This document shows, piece by piece, positions 43,821-52,551 of a DNA stretch of 64,000 nt; within the stretch, counting starts at the first letter, position 1; each line of letters begins with the position of its first letter. Under the pieces are notes generated by a model, which was not told the origin of the DNA, did no database searches, and saw only the letters and a program-made list of their open reading frames with translations. The DNA lies in contig NZ_PEND01000002.1 of assembly GCF_002844195.1 (NCBI RefSeq), positions 124,001 through 188,000 on the forward strand, read 5' to 3'. Origin of the DNA: Halegenticoccus soli (GTDB lineage: Archaea > Halobacteriota > Halobacteria > Halobacteriales > Haloferacaceae). The translations under genes and the position numbers were made by a program.

Positions 43821-44477
43821 TCACCCGTCGCTCCCGACCACTTCCTCGTCGGTCACGCGCTGGAGAAGCGTTCTGAGCGCGCGGCGGAGGCGCTCGGAGA
43901 CGGCCTGACTCGAAACGCCCAGCTCGGCGGCGAGTTCGTTCATGTCGGTCTCGCGCGGAACCGCGAAGTAACCGCGTTCGTACGCGAGCAGTAACGCCTC
44001 GTACTGGCTGTCGCTCAGCCCCAGTTTGCGCCTCGGCTCGGCGGCGTCCTCGTGGAGCGACTGCACGTCCACGCGAACCTGCTGGTCACGCAGTTGCGCG
44101 TGAAGTCGCCCGATCGTCGCTTTGTCGGGCACGCGAAGGCAGAGCTTCCAGCCCTCCGTCGTAATCGTCCCCGCGACGAGGATCATCGCGGATTCGCGAC
44201 AGAGGAGCGCGTAGACGGGCGTCGAACCCTCGTCGTTCAGATCGGCTTCGTACAGCCGCTGGTGGTCCGTCGTGAGCGGAGTGAACGAGACTACCGTCGG
44301 GTCTTCTTCGACCGCCGCTTCGAACCGTTCGAACGCGTCATCGCCTCGCGTCCAGACGAGCAGCGGTTCGTACGGGACGAAACACTGGCCCGGCTCGAGA
44401 TGCAGTTCGACGCCCGGGACGCGAGCGAGTGCCGCTCTGAACTGGGAAAATTCCACCGTGACTCGGGCGGTTATCAT
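43821..44477 (-). CDS. HTH-10 (Bat-type) transcriptional regulator
   Basis: A 218-residue protein of the same family as the gene at 42756: N-terminal region MITARVTVEFSQFRAALARV, and C-terminal helix-turn-helix LSDSQYEALLLAYERGYFAVPR then MNELAAELGVSSQAVSERLRRA. Two such genes with opposite orientation within 2 kb suggest a local regulatory pair, though no target gene is apparent. Confidence 0.87.
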   Translation of the reverse strand: MITARVTVEFSQFRAALARVPGVELHLEPGQCFVPYEPLLVWTRGDDAFERFEAAVEEDPTVVSFTPLTTDHQRLYEADLNDEGSTPVYALLCRESAMILVAGTITTEGWKLCLRVPDKATIGRLHAQLRDQQVRVDVQSLHEDAAEPRRKLGLSDSQYEALLLAYERGYFAVPRETDMNELAAELGVSSQAVSERLRRALRTLLQRVTDEEVVGSDG

Positions 44478-44662
44478 TGCCGATTATCTCCCTCAGAGGG
44501 TGGTCGCCCCTGGATTGCCTAGTCAGAGGGTGTGAGACGAGTTAACAGGACCGGTTACGTCGTTGAGCCGGCCGTTCCGAACCGGGAGGGAGCGATCGTC
44601 GGCGGGGTTCGACGTACCGGGCGAGAGGAGCCGCTGCCGTCCGGTCAGTCGAAGACAGTCGC

Positions 44663-44830
44663 CTAGTGAGGCGGCAGAACGCTCGTTTCCTCCGTGAGGT
44701 CGCTGTACACGCTGTGCCCCGTTTCGACGAAGTGATCGATCGCCAGCTTCGACAGCTCCATCGGCGAACGGTCGTTCTTCTCGACGGACCAGTCGCAGGT
44801 ATCGCACCGGTACTCGGTCGGAGCAACCAT
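44663..44830 (-). CDS. Very small C2H2-like zinc protein
   Basis: A 55-residue protein: YRCDTCDW near the N-terminus and AIDHFVETGHSVYSD further on, giving a C-x2-C ... H-x5-H pattern that suggests a compact zinc site. The ATG at 44830 begins MVAPTEYRC; the frame is open further upstream but there the sequence is basic and unlike coding DNA. Confidence 0.6.
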   Translation of the reverse strand: MVAPTEYRCDTCDWSVEKNDRSPMELSKLAIDHFVETGHSVYSDLTEETSVLPPH

Positions 44831-45036
44831 TTCATCGCGTTCTAGCGGTACTCCCCCGATAGTTCTCTCCGTTAACGTGATAGCATCTTCTTTACGGGCG
44901 GCTCCGCGGGCCTCTCGAGCGGACCCCCGATCGCCTCGTCTCGTGACGGGTGCTCCGGATCCGCCGTTCGCCGCGGAGCGCGGCGTCCGTACTCCTACAT
45001 AGTCCAACGCTGCGGAATATTACAACCCGAAGATAG

Positions 45037-45050
45037 TTTTAATATAAAAA
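45037..45050 (+). promoter_or_regulatory. Strong TATA box for the PHP gene
   Basis: TTTTAATATAAAAA, strongly A+T-rich in this G+C-rich DNA, lies about 30 bases before the ATG at 45073. Confidence 0.6.
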
Positions 45051-45072
45051 ATGAAAACTGAACGAATGGGCG

Positions 45073-46540
45073 ATGACGAACCCCATGAAACGAACCTACC
45101 GACGACGTTCCGTCCTCCGCGCGGCGGCGTTCGGCGCGGCGGGGACGGCTGTCTCCGGTGTCTCAGCCACCGAACGCTCGGCGGACGGCGAGCGAACCGA
45201 AGTGATCACCGGGCACATCGAGGACGACACGCCGAACTGGCGGTACGTCCCGTTCGAGGTGCCCGGCGGAATCGCGGAACTGCACGTCAGCTACGACTAC
45301 AACGACGTCGAGGGGAACGCCCTCGACATCGGCATCTTCGACCCGGACGGCTACGAACTCGGGAACGCCGACGGGTTCCGCGGCTGGTCCGGCGGCGCGC
45401 GGTCGGAGTTTTTCGTCTCCCGCTCTGAGGCGACGCCCGGGTACGTCCCCGGTCCGATCGAACGCGGAACCTGGCACGTCATCCTCGGGCCGTACAAGGT
45501 CTCGCCGGCCGGCATCGACTACGAGATCACGATCACGATGCGCCCCGGCGACCCGGGACCGGCGTTCGTCCCCGATCCCGCGCCCACCGGCCCGCTGGAC
45601 GACGAGACCCGCTGGTACCGCGGCGACATTCACCTCCACACGGTCCACTCGGACGGCGAGTACACGCCCGAGGAGGTCGTCTCCTTCGCGGCGGACGCCG
45701 GACTCGACTTCATCTCGCCGACGGATCACAACACCGCGACGGCGAACCTCGTCTGGGGGCGGCACGCCCGCCCGGACCTCCTGGTCATCAACGGCGAGGA
45801 GCCGACGACCCGGGCCGGCCACTACAGCGCGATCGGACTCGAACCCGACCAGTGGATCGACTGGCGGTACCTCCCCGAGGACGGCGAACTCCCCCCGATT
45901 CGTCGAGGCGGTGCACGACGCCGGCGGCTTCACCGTCGCGCAGCACCCCTTCTGTCCGTACAAGGGTTGCGACTGGCGGTTCGGCTACGACCACGTCGAC
46001 ACGATCGAGGTGTGGAACGGCCCGTGGACCCCGGACGACGAGCGGTCCGTCGAACTGTGGGACGAACTGCTCCGCGACGGGCTTGCGATCCCGGCGGTCG
46101 GCGGTAGCGACTCGCACGGCCCCGACCGCGAGATCGGACACCCGCAGATGGTCGTCCGCGCGCCGCGGCTGTCCCCCGACGCGATCCTGCCCGAGCTGAA
46201 GGCCGGTCGATCGTACCTCGCCGCGTCGGCCGACGTCTCGCTCGACCTGTCGGCGGCGGCGGGTTCGGACCGCGCGGGCGTCGGCGAACGGCTCGACCCC
46301 GGACCGGGCGCGCGGCTCACCGTGCGGCTCGATGTCGGCGGTGCGCGGTGCGCCGTGGCGACGCTCCGCACGCAGGACGGCGTCGTCGAGGTCGCGCCGA
46401 TCCGCGGGAACGAGGCGACGGTGGTGCACTCGACCGACGCGGGCGAGGTCGACTACGTCCGGGCCGAAGTCCGCGATCCGGACGGGACGATGCTCGCGCT
46501 TTCGAACCCGGTGTTCGTCGGCCGCCCGGCTCCCGAGTGA
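45073..46540 (+). pseudogene. Tat-exported PHP-domain phosphoesterase-like protein, frameshifted
   Basis: The gene reads in one frame to 45896 and then continues in the next frame to the stop at 46538-46540. The first part begins with a twin-arginine signal (RTYRRRSVLRAAAFGAAGTAV), then a beta-rich domain, then the PHP metal motif YRGDIHLHTVHSDGEYT and SPTDHNTAT. The second part continues as FVEAVHDAGGFTVAQHPFCPYKGC, GSDSHGPDREIGHP and a beta-rich end. Dropping one C from the run of six at 45891-45896 restores a single frame of about 488 residues. This may be a sequencing error or a true recent frameshift. PHP proteins are metal-dependent phosphoesterases. Confidence 0.85.
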
Positions 46541-46588
46541 TCGAACGGAACCGCAACGCGGTCGGCGGTCCCGCGGTCGACCGCGCCG

Positions 46589-47002
46589 TCACTCTCGGTC
46601 GACGGTTTCGCGTATCGCCTCGACGACGGGTCGCACCGGTTCGTCCGCGTCGAGCGTCATGAACAGCCCTTCGCGGGCGGAAACGTACACGCGGACGAGG
46701 TTGAACGCGTCCATCCCCGTGACCATGTACTCGACGCGCTCCGCGACCGGGAACAGGTCGGTGAACAGGTCCATCTCCGCGAAGTCGATGTAGACGTACG
46801 AGTGGATCTCCGCGAAGTGCGCGAGCATCCGCTCTTCGTCGTCGTAGAACGCCAGCGCGGCGTCGTCGACGTACAGCGGGTTGAACGAATCGGCGTCGTA
46901 CTCGACGAGCGCCCAGAGCGATCCGTCGACCGCGTCCCGGATCGCCTCGCGCGCCGCCTCGGCGTCGAACGACACGACCGCGGACGGGTTCGAAAACGCC
47001 AT
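46589..47002 (-). CDS. Conserved alpha/beta protein of unknown function
   Basis: A 137-residue soluble protein with regular strand-helix alternation (LWALVEYDADSFNPLYVDDAALAFYDDEER and YVYIDFAEMDLFTDLFPVAERVEYMVTGMDAF). It has the look of a conserved haloarchaeal protein, possibly sensory, but no domain is recognised. It ends 48 bases after the PHP gene, convergent with it. Confidence 0.72.
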   Translation of the reverse strand: MAFSNPSAVVSFDAEAAREAIRDAVDGSLWALVEYDADSFNPLYVDDAALAFYDDEERMLAHFAEIHSYVYIDFAEMDLFTDLFPVAERVEYMVTGMDAFNLVRVYVSAREGLFMTLDADEPVRPVVEAIRETVDRE

Positions 47003-47091
47003 CGGTACCGACTGACGGCCGGGCGCGCGCTTAAAACCACCTGTCGAGGCGTCCGGACCGATCCGCCGACGTTCGAGACGGGCCGCCCATC

Positions 47092-47139
47092 GACGGATCG
47101 ACGAACCGACGAATCGACGGATAAACGGATAGACGGATC
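47092..47139. repeat. Short degenerate repeat of ACGGAT/ACGAAT units
   Basis: The stretch repeats GACGGATC, GACGAACC, GACGAATC, GACGGATA with small changes over about 48 bases between two genes. It looks like slippage-generated simple DNA; no hairpin or motif was recognised in it. Confidence 0.4.
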
Positions 47140-48307
47140 AGCGCGCCTCGACGCTCGGCTCGCGCCGCCGACGGATCTCCTCCGATCCGCTCGTCTGGAT
47201 GATGTTGAACGCCGTCATCAGGTCCGTCCGCGAGACGATCCCCGCGAGGTCGCCCGCGGTGTCGATGACGGGGAGGCGGCCGACGTTGTGCTCCTGCATG
47301 ACGGTGAGCGCGTCCATCGCCCCGGCGTCGGGCGTGACGCTGGCGATCTCCCGCGACATGACCTCCTCGACCCGGTAGGCGTCGCGTTCGACCTCCCTGA
47401 CGGACCGGGCGTCGTTCAGCGTCACCATCCCGACGAGCCGTCCGTCGCGCATCACGGGGTACCCCGTGTGGCGCTCGCGGAACATCCGGTCCATGAGGTC
47501 CGAGATGCTCGCGTCCGCCTCGATCGTGTGGAGGTCCTCGCGGGGCGTCATGATGTCGCGGACGGTGACGTCCTGGAACGCCGCCTTCATCACCGTCTGC
47601 TGGGCCTCGCTCGACGCGCCGATGTAGATGAAGAAGGCCAGCGCGACGAGAAACAGGTTCTGGAACAGCCCGAAGATGCCGAGGAGGAAGGCGAAGACCT
47701 TCCCCACCTCGGCGGCGATCTGGGTCGCCCTCGCGTGGGGGCGATTCCGGGCCAGGAGCGCCCGCAGGACGCGGCCGCCATCCATCGGGAAGCCGGGGAG
47801 CATGTTGAACGCCGCGAGGACGACGTTCGTCAGCGCGAGGTAGCCGAGGACGAACTTCGCGGCGGCCTGGCTGCCCGGGAGGGCGAGGAATCCGACGTAG
47901 GAGACGACGCCGAGGAGGACGCTCACGATCGGCCCGGCGACGGCGATGGCGAACTCCTGCTTCCAGTCCTCGGGCATCTCGGTGAAGCGGGCCACGCCGC
48001 CGAACAGCCAGAGGGTGATGGAGTCGATCTCGTAGCCGTACCGCATCGCCACGAGCGAGTGACCGAACTCGTGGAGGAGCACGCAGAGGAACAGCCCGAC
48101 CGCCGCGGCGGTCCCGAGGATCCACGGCATCGAGCCCGCGGTGAGCTCGTCGACCGCGATGGCGGAGCCGAACAGGTCGTTGATCACGGCCGCGAGGTTC
48201 GCTACGTCGGCGCCGATGAGCCACGCGAAGAGCGGCAGAACGAGCAGGAAGGTGAAGTCGAGCCTGATGGGGATTCCGAAGGCGCTCCCGATCCGAATGC
48301 CTCGCAT
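47138..48307 (-). CDS. Site-2 protease (M50 family) with two CBS domains
   Basis: A 389-residue membrane metalloprotease. The zinc motif HEFGH (near residue 80) and the partner motif LPGFPMDGGRVL (near 170) are intact, with about six membrane helices. The C-terminal 130 residues hold two CBS domains (VRDIMTPREDLHTIEADASISDLM and VEEVMSREIASVTPDAGAMDAL), which usually bind adenine nucleotides and may tune activity. Such proteases cut membrane-bound regulators. The ATG at 48307 is the only family-like start. Confidence 0.93.
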   Translation of the reverse strand: MRGIRIGSAFGIPIRLDFTFLLVLPLFAWLIGADVANLAAVINDLFGSAIAVDELTAGSMPWILGTAAAVGLFLCVLLHEFGHSLVAMRYGYEIDSITLWLFGGVARFTEMPEDWKQEFAIAVAGPIVSVLLGVVSYVGFLALPGSQAAAKFVLGYLALTNVVLAAFNMLPGFPMDGGRVLRALLARNRPHARATQIAAEVGKVFAFLLGIFGLFQNLFLVALAFFIYIGASSEAQQTVMKAAFQDVTVRDIMTPREDLHTIEADASISDLMDRMFRERHTGYPVMRDGRLVGMVTLNDARSVREVERDAYRVEEVMSREIASVTPDAGAMDALTVMQEHNVGRLPVIDTAGDLAGIVSRTDLMTAFNIIQTSGSEEIRRRREPSVEAR

Positions 48308-48442
48308 ACCGTCCCTTAGTGGCGGAAAGCTCTTAAACTCGGGCCCGTCCGCGCCCCGCTCCAGGTTCGCGTGACCGGGACGCCGCGACGCGAGCGGCGC
48401 TCGCACGACAACGCTTACGGGATCGCGGCCGTAGCGACGCCC

Positions 48443-48844
48443 ATGAGCGACCGACCGACTCCGATCGTCCGCCGCGCGAACGAGATCGAGTACGCCGCGG
48501 TCGACGCCGCCGAGGGGCTGCGCAGGGGCGTTCTCGTCGACGACTCCGACGGCGCGCCGAACTTCGCCATCCGGCGCTTCACGCTCGACCCCGGCGCGTC
48601 GGTGCCGAAACACACCAACGAGGTCGAACACGAGCAGTACGTGCTCGACGGCTCGTACACGGTCGGACTGGGCGACGAGGAGTACGAGGTCTCCGCCGGC
48701 GACTCGCTTTTCATCCCCGCCGGTGTCGTCCACTGGTACCGCAACGAGGGCGACGAACCGGGGGCGTTCCTCTGTGCGGTGCCGAACGGGGACGACGCCA
48801 TCGACCTCGTCGATCCCGGCGGCTCGGACGATTCCGGCGACTGA
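48443..48844 (+). CDS. Cupin-domain protein
   Basis: A 133-residue single-cupin protein. Motif 1 is partly visible (PKHTNEVEHEQYVLDGSY), motif 2 clearly (GDSLFIPAGVVHWYRN). Conserved His and Glu residues for a metal are present. Small cupins may be isomerases, dioxygenases or sensors; no specific function can be assigned. It is divergent from the site-2 protease. Confidence 0.83.
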   Translation: MSDRPTPIVRRANEIEYAAVDAAEGLRRGVLVDDSDGAPNFAIRRFTLDPGASVPKHTNEVEHEQYVLDGSYTVGLGDEEYEVSAGDSLFIPAGVVHWYRNEGDEPGAFLCAVPNGDDAIDLVDPGGSDDSGD

Positions 48845-48859
48845 GCGCTCCGCCCGCGG

Positions 48860-49177
48860 CTACGGTCGGAGTTCCCGACCGTCTCCGGCGTTTTGATCTC
48901 GACCGTCCCCGGCTTCTCGATCCCCACCGTCCCCGGCTTCTCGATCCTCACCGTCTCCGGCGGGTCGCCGAGTTCGCGTCTCGTCAGCGCCCGTCCGATA
49001 CGTGATCGTCGTCCCGCACTCGGGGCAGTCGTAGGCGGTTCGCGCCCCCCACCGCGTCGTTCGCGGCCGAACCACCCAGTCCCCGTCCGGCGGACTCTCG
49101 TGTCCGCACGTCGGGCAGATGAGCAGCGCCTTTCGCGGCGGCGGTGCGCTCGGCGCGTTTTTCTCCCTTGCAGACAT
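48860..49177 (-). CDS. Zinc-ribbon protein with repetitive C-terminus
   Basis: A 105-residue protein: LLICPTCGHESPPDGDW and YDCPECGTTITYR form a two-knuckle zinc ribbon (about residues 20-60). The C-terminal 35 residues are a degenerate 8-residue repeat (GDREAGDG type) encoded by a 24-base tandem repeat at 48879-48960. The ATG at 49177 begins MSAREKNAP; an upstream start adds poor sequence. Function unknown. Confidence 0.68.
   Translation of the reverse strand: MSAREKNAPSAPPPRKALLICPTCGHESPPDGDWVVRPRTTRWGARTAYDCPECGTTITYRTGADETRTRRPAGDGEDREAGDGGDREAGDGRDQNAGDGRELRP
48879..48960. repeat. 24-base tandem repeat inside the zinc-ribbon gene
   Basis: About 3.4 copies of a 24-base unit (CCGTCCCCGGCTTCTCGATC... 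type), with one or two changes per copy, encode the acidic C-terminal repeat of the zinc-ribbon protein. The unit is a multiple of three, so copy number can vary without a frameshift. Confidence 0.65.
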
Positions 49178-49426
49178 ATTCGATCGTAGCGACTCGACGG
49201 GGATATACGTGCCGGATCGACCGTCTCGACGCGTTTGCGCGTCGTTGACACTCCGAAAGTGCCGGAGGGGAATCACTTCTGGCGCGGGGATCGACCGGGC
49301 GGACGGAGGTGCACAATCGGCGGAGAGTCGCCTCCGGGGTGGCGAGCGCCTCCCGCCTCCGGACGGGAAACCGCCACTCCGGACGGTACCGTGCCGCTGA
49401 AATACCCCGTCCCCGTACCACGCAAC

Positions 49427-51481
49427 GTGTCACAGCAGGTCGCCCAGGTCGACACCCTGTTCCTCCACGAGACGAACGGGAACTACCTGGTGGTCGTCAC
49501 CCGCGACGGCGACCGGGTGTTCCGGGGGGTGCTCGAACTGGCGGAGACGAGCGCCGGCCCCCGCCCCGCGAAGTTCCGGGTCAAGCGCGGGTCGAGCGAG
49601 GAGCCGCGAAGCCCCGACCAGTTCGTCGAACTGGCCCGCCGAGCGGAGCGGATCCGAATCTCCGAGCAGACCTCGCGGGAGGGCCGAAACGAGCTCCGGG
49701 AGATGCTCGACGGCTACCAGCTCGACGCCCTGGTCGTCCGGACGTGTCGGTACTGCGCCTCGGGCGGCCGCTACTCGCCGATCACGGCGGAAACGGCGAT
49801 CGAGACCAACGGCGAGTACGTCTGCCCCGACTGCGCCGTCCGGGAGCTCGAACGCGAGCTCTCCTTCGAAGGGGGGCTCACCCGGGCCGCACAGGAGCGG
49901 CTGGAGGAGCTGCTCTTCGAGGTGCGCGACCTCGACCGCATCACGAACCTCCTGCAGGGGGAGCTCGACCCCGACCTGACGAAGTTCGACGAGATCAGCG
50001 CGACCGTCGACGACGTCGACCCCGTCCGCACCGCCGACCTCGACCTCCACCCGAAACTCCAGAAACTCACCGAGAACCGGTTCGAGACGCTCCTCCCGGT
50101 CCAGAGCCTCTCGGTTCGCAACGGTCTCCTGGACGGCCGCGATCAGCTCGTCGTGAGCGCGACGGCGACCGGGAAGACGCTCGTCGGCGAGCTCGCCGGG
50201 ATCGACCGCGCGCTGAAGGGCGAGGGGAAGCTCCTCTTTCTCGTGCCGCTCGTCGCGCTGGCGAACCAGAAGCACGAGGACTTCCGCGAGCGGTACGGCC
50301 ACCTCGTCGACGTGACGCTCCGCGTCGGCGCGAGCCGCATCTCCGGCGGCGGGGAGCGGTTCGACCCCTCCGCGGACGTGATCGTCGGCACTTACGAGGG
50401 CGTCGACCACGCGCTCCGGACCGGCCGGGACCTCGGCGACGTCGGGACGGTCGTCATCGACGAGGTCCACACCCTCAAGGAGGACGAGCGCGGCCACCGC
50501 CTCGACGGCATGATCTCCCGGCTGAAACACTACTGCGAGGAGCGGGCGCGGGGGCGGAGCGGGGACGCCGGGACGCAGTGGATCTACCTCTCCGCGACCG
50601 TCGGCAACCCGGAGTGGCTCGCAACGCGCCTGGAGGCGACACTGATCGAGTTCGAAGAGCGGCCGGTCCCCATCGAGCGGCACGTCACGTTCGCCGACGG
50701 GCAGGAGAAGGTTCGCATCGAGAACCGCCTCGTCAAGCGCGAGTTCGACCGGACGTCCTCGAAGGGCTACCGCGGGCAGACCATCATCTTCACGAACTCC
50801 CGGCGGCGCTGCCACGAGATCAGCCGGAAGCTGGAGTACGACTCCGCCCCCTACCACGCCGGCCTCGACTACCGACGGCGCAAGAAGGTCGAGCGGCTGT
50901 TCGGCGATCAGGACCTCGCGGCGGTCGTCACCACCGCGGCGCTGGCGGCGGGCGTCGACTTCCCGGCGTCGCAGGTGATCTTCGACTCGCTGGCGATGGG
51001 CATCGAGTGGCTCTCCGTCCAGGAGTTCAGCCAGATGCTCGGCCGCGCCGGCCGGCCGGACTACCACGACCGCGGGACGGTGTACATGCTCGTCGAGCCC
51101 GACTGCTCGTACCACAACTCGATGGAGATGACCGAGGACGAGGTGGCGTTCAAGCTCCTCAAGGGCGAGATGGAGGACGTCTCGACCGTCTACGACGAGT
51201 CCGCCGCGGCCGAGGAGACGCTCGCCAACGTGGCGGTCGCCGGCAGGAGGGCAAAGCGTCTCAACGACCGGATGCTCGGCGAGATACCGACGACCCACGC
51301 CGTCGGCAAGCTCCTGGAGTGGGGGTTCATCGACGGCCTGGAGCCGACGCCGCTCGGCCGGGCCGTCACGCGGCACTTCCTCGCGCCGGACGACGCGTTC
51401 CGCATCCTCGACGGCATCCGCAACGGGCTGGACCCCTACGACATCGTCGCGGAGATGGAGCTCGCGGAAGACGAACTCTAA
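49427..51481 (+). CDS. Ski2-like superfamily 2 helicase
   Basis: A 684-residue helicase. Walker A SATATGKTLVG (near 243), DEVH box VVIDEVHTLKEDERGHRLDG (near 343), LSATVGNP (near 386) and motif VI QMLGRAGRPDY (near 539) are all present, followed by a helical C-terminal part. An extra N-terminal region has a CxxC...CxxC zinc site (RTCRYCASGG..YVCPDCAVRE near 103-137) and a small OB- or SH3-like beta region. It resembles Hel308-type proteins but is a haloarchaeal version with its own N-terminus. GTG at 49427 is chosen; GTG at 49391 is possible. Confidence 0.88.
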   Translation: MSQQVAQVDTLFLHETNGNYLVVVTRDGDRVFRGVLELAETSAGPRPAKFRVKRGSSEEPRSPDQFVELARRAERIRISEQTSREGRNELREMLDGYQLDALVVRTCRYCASGGRYSPITAETAIETNGEYVCPDCAVRELERELSFEGGLTRAAQERLEELLFEVRDLDRITNLLQGELDPDLTKFDEISATVDDVDPVRTADLDLHPKLQKLTENRFETLLPVQSLSVRNGLLDGRDQLVVSATATGKTLVGELAGIDRALKGEGKLLFLVPLVALANQKHEDFRERYGHLVDVTLRVGASRISGGGERFDPSADVIVGTYEGVDHALRTGRDLGDVGTVVIDEVHTLKEDERGHRLDGMISRLKHYCEERARGRSGDAGTQWIYLSATVGNPEWLATRLEATLIEFEERPVPIERHVTFADGQEKVRIENRLVKREFDRTSSKGYRGQTIIFTNSRRRCHEISRKLEYDSAPYHAGLDYRRRKKVERLFGDQDLAAVVTTAALAAGVDFPASQVIFDSLAMGIEWLSVQEFSQMLGRAGRPDYHDRGTVYMLVEPDCSYHNSMEMTEDEVAFKLLKGEMEDVSTVYDESAAAEETLANVAVAGRRAKRLNDRMLGEIPTTHAVGKLLEWGFIDGLEPTPLGRAVTRHFLAPDDAFRILDGIRNGLDPYDIVAEMELAEDEL

Positions 51482-52440
51482 CCGGGGCTTCGGACGGCGG
51501 CCGCAGTCGAGGCCGCGTTTTCGTTCGTCGCCGTCGTTCCGCCCGCGTTTTCCGTCGCCGTCGCGTCCGCCGTCGACGTCGCGGTTTCGCCCTCGCTCCG
51601 GTTCTCCGTCTCCGGACGGCTCTCGTTTTCGGCCGCGTGATCGACCCACGCGGGCCGGTGGACCGCGGTCGCCCCCAGCCGCTCGTAGCGGAGCGTCCAC
51701 GACATCTCGATCGGCGTCCCGTTCAGCGTCGCGTCGTACGAGAGTCGCAGGTCGCGCACGATCCCGCTCTGGCCGACGAACGCCGTGAACGAGAGGTTCG
51801 AGGGGTTCGACACCCGTTCGTCGCGGACGAGCAGGTCCGGATGCTCGATCTCTGATCCGCGGATCCGCACCAGTCGGGTTCCGTCGCGGGTCACGGCCTC
51901 GACGTCGGTCGCGTTCACCGCCGCGAACGTCCGGTAAAGCTCGGTGCCGGACGTCGAGTCGAACACGAACGCTTCTCGCGGCGGAATCGGTCGCCCGTCC
52001 GGTCCGATCATCTCGTTTTCGACCACCACCGATCCGTTCGACGTCGTCCGGCGGAACGCGCGTTCGCCGTCGGCGAACCACTCCATCCGCACGTGATTTC
52101 CGCCGTACACCACTAACTTCTCGCCGTCCAGTTCGGTCGTCACGTGGTACCGCGTGCGGTTTTCGTCGATCCGACCGACTACCTCCGTCCGCGATCGGAG
52201 CGTCCCGTTCGCGTACCGCGCTTCGTACACTTCCGTCACCGTGTAGGAGATCCTGCCGAGCGCCATCGCGTGGGCGTTCCGGAGCTTCATCGGATCCGTG
52301 ACGCCGCTCTCGGAGACGCCGGGGGCGGTCACGGGCGATTCCGACGACTCCGACGGCGGGGCGGTCGAGAACACGTCGCCGCAGCCGGCGAGGACGAGCA
52401 GGGCCGCGAGGGCGACGGGGAGGAGGGCGCGTCGATGCAC
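51478..52440 (-). CDS. Secreted lipoprotein
   Basis: A 320-residue protein starting at GTG with a signal peptide and lipobox LLVLAGCGDVF (Cys near residue 18), so it is anchored outside the membrane by a lipid. The mature part is beta-rich with repeated strand pairs (SRTEVVGRIDENRTRYHVTTELDGEKL, MSWTLRYERLGATAVHRPAW) and ends in a Thr/Ala/Glu tail. Its stop overlaps the convergent helicase stop by four bases. Function unknown; several haloarchaeal lipoproteins have this form. Confidence 0.83.
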   Translation of the reverse strand: MHRRALLPVALAALLVLAGCGDVFSTAPPSESSESPVTAPGVSESGVTDPMKLRNAHAMALGRISYTVTEVYEARYANGTLRSRTEVVGRIDENRTRYHVTTELDGEKLVVYGGNHVRMEWFADGERAFRRTTSNGSVVVENEMIGPDGRPIPPREAFVFDSTSGTELYRTFAAVNATDVEAVTRDGTRLVRIRGSEIEHPDLLVRDERVSNPSNLSFTAFVGQSGIVRDLRLSYDATLNGTPIEMSWTLRYERLGATAVHRPAWVDHAAENESRPETENRSEGETATSTADATATENAGGTTATNENAASTAAAVRSPG

Positions 52441-52551
52441 GGCCGCCGTACTTTCGCGGCCGACATGTATTTTGTGCCGATCTTCGGTTCGAACGGATCG
52501 AACGTCCCGGAATCCTGTATTCTTTTGCCGCGCGCCTCCGTCGGCTCCCGC

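Noticed and set aside
47092-47139. Repeats considered as a CRISPR or origin element
   Set aside because: Units of 6-8 bases with no spacer pattern, no hairpin and no replication-initiator gene nearby.
48879-48960. Tandem repeat considered as a CRISPR array
   Set aside because: Units are directly adjacent without spacers and lie inside a coding frame.
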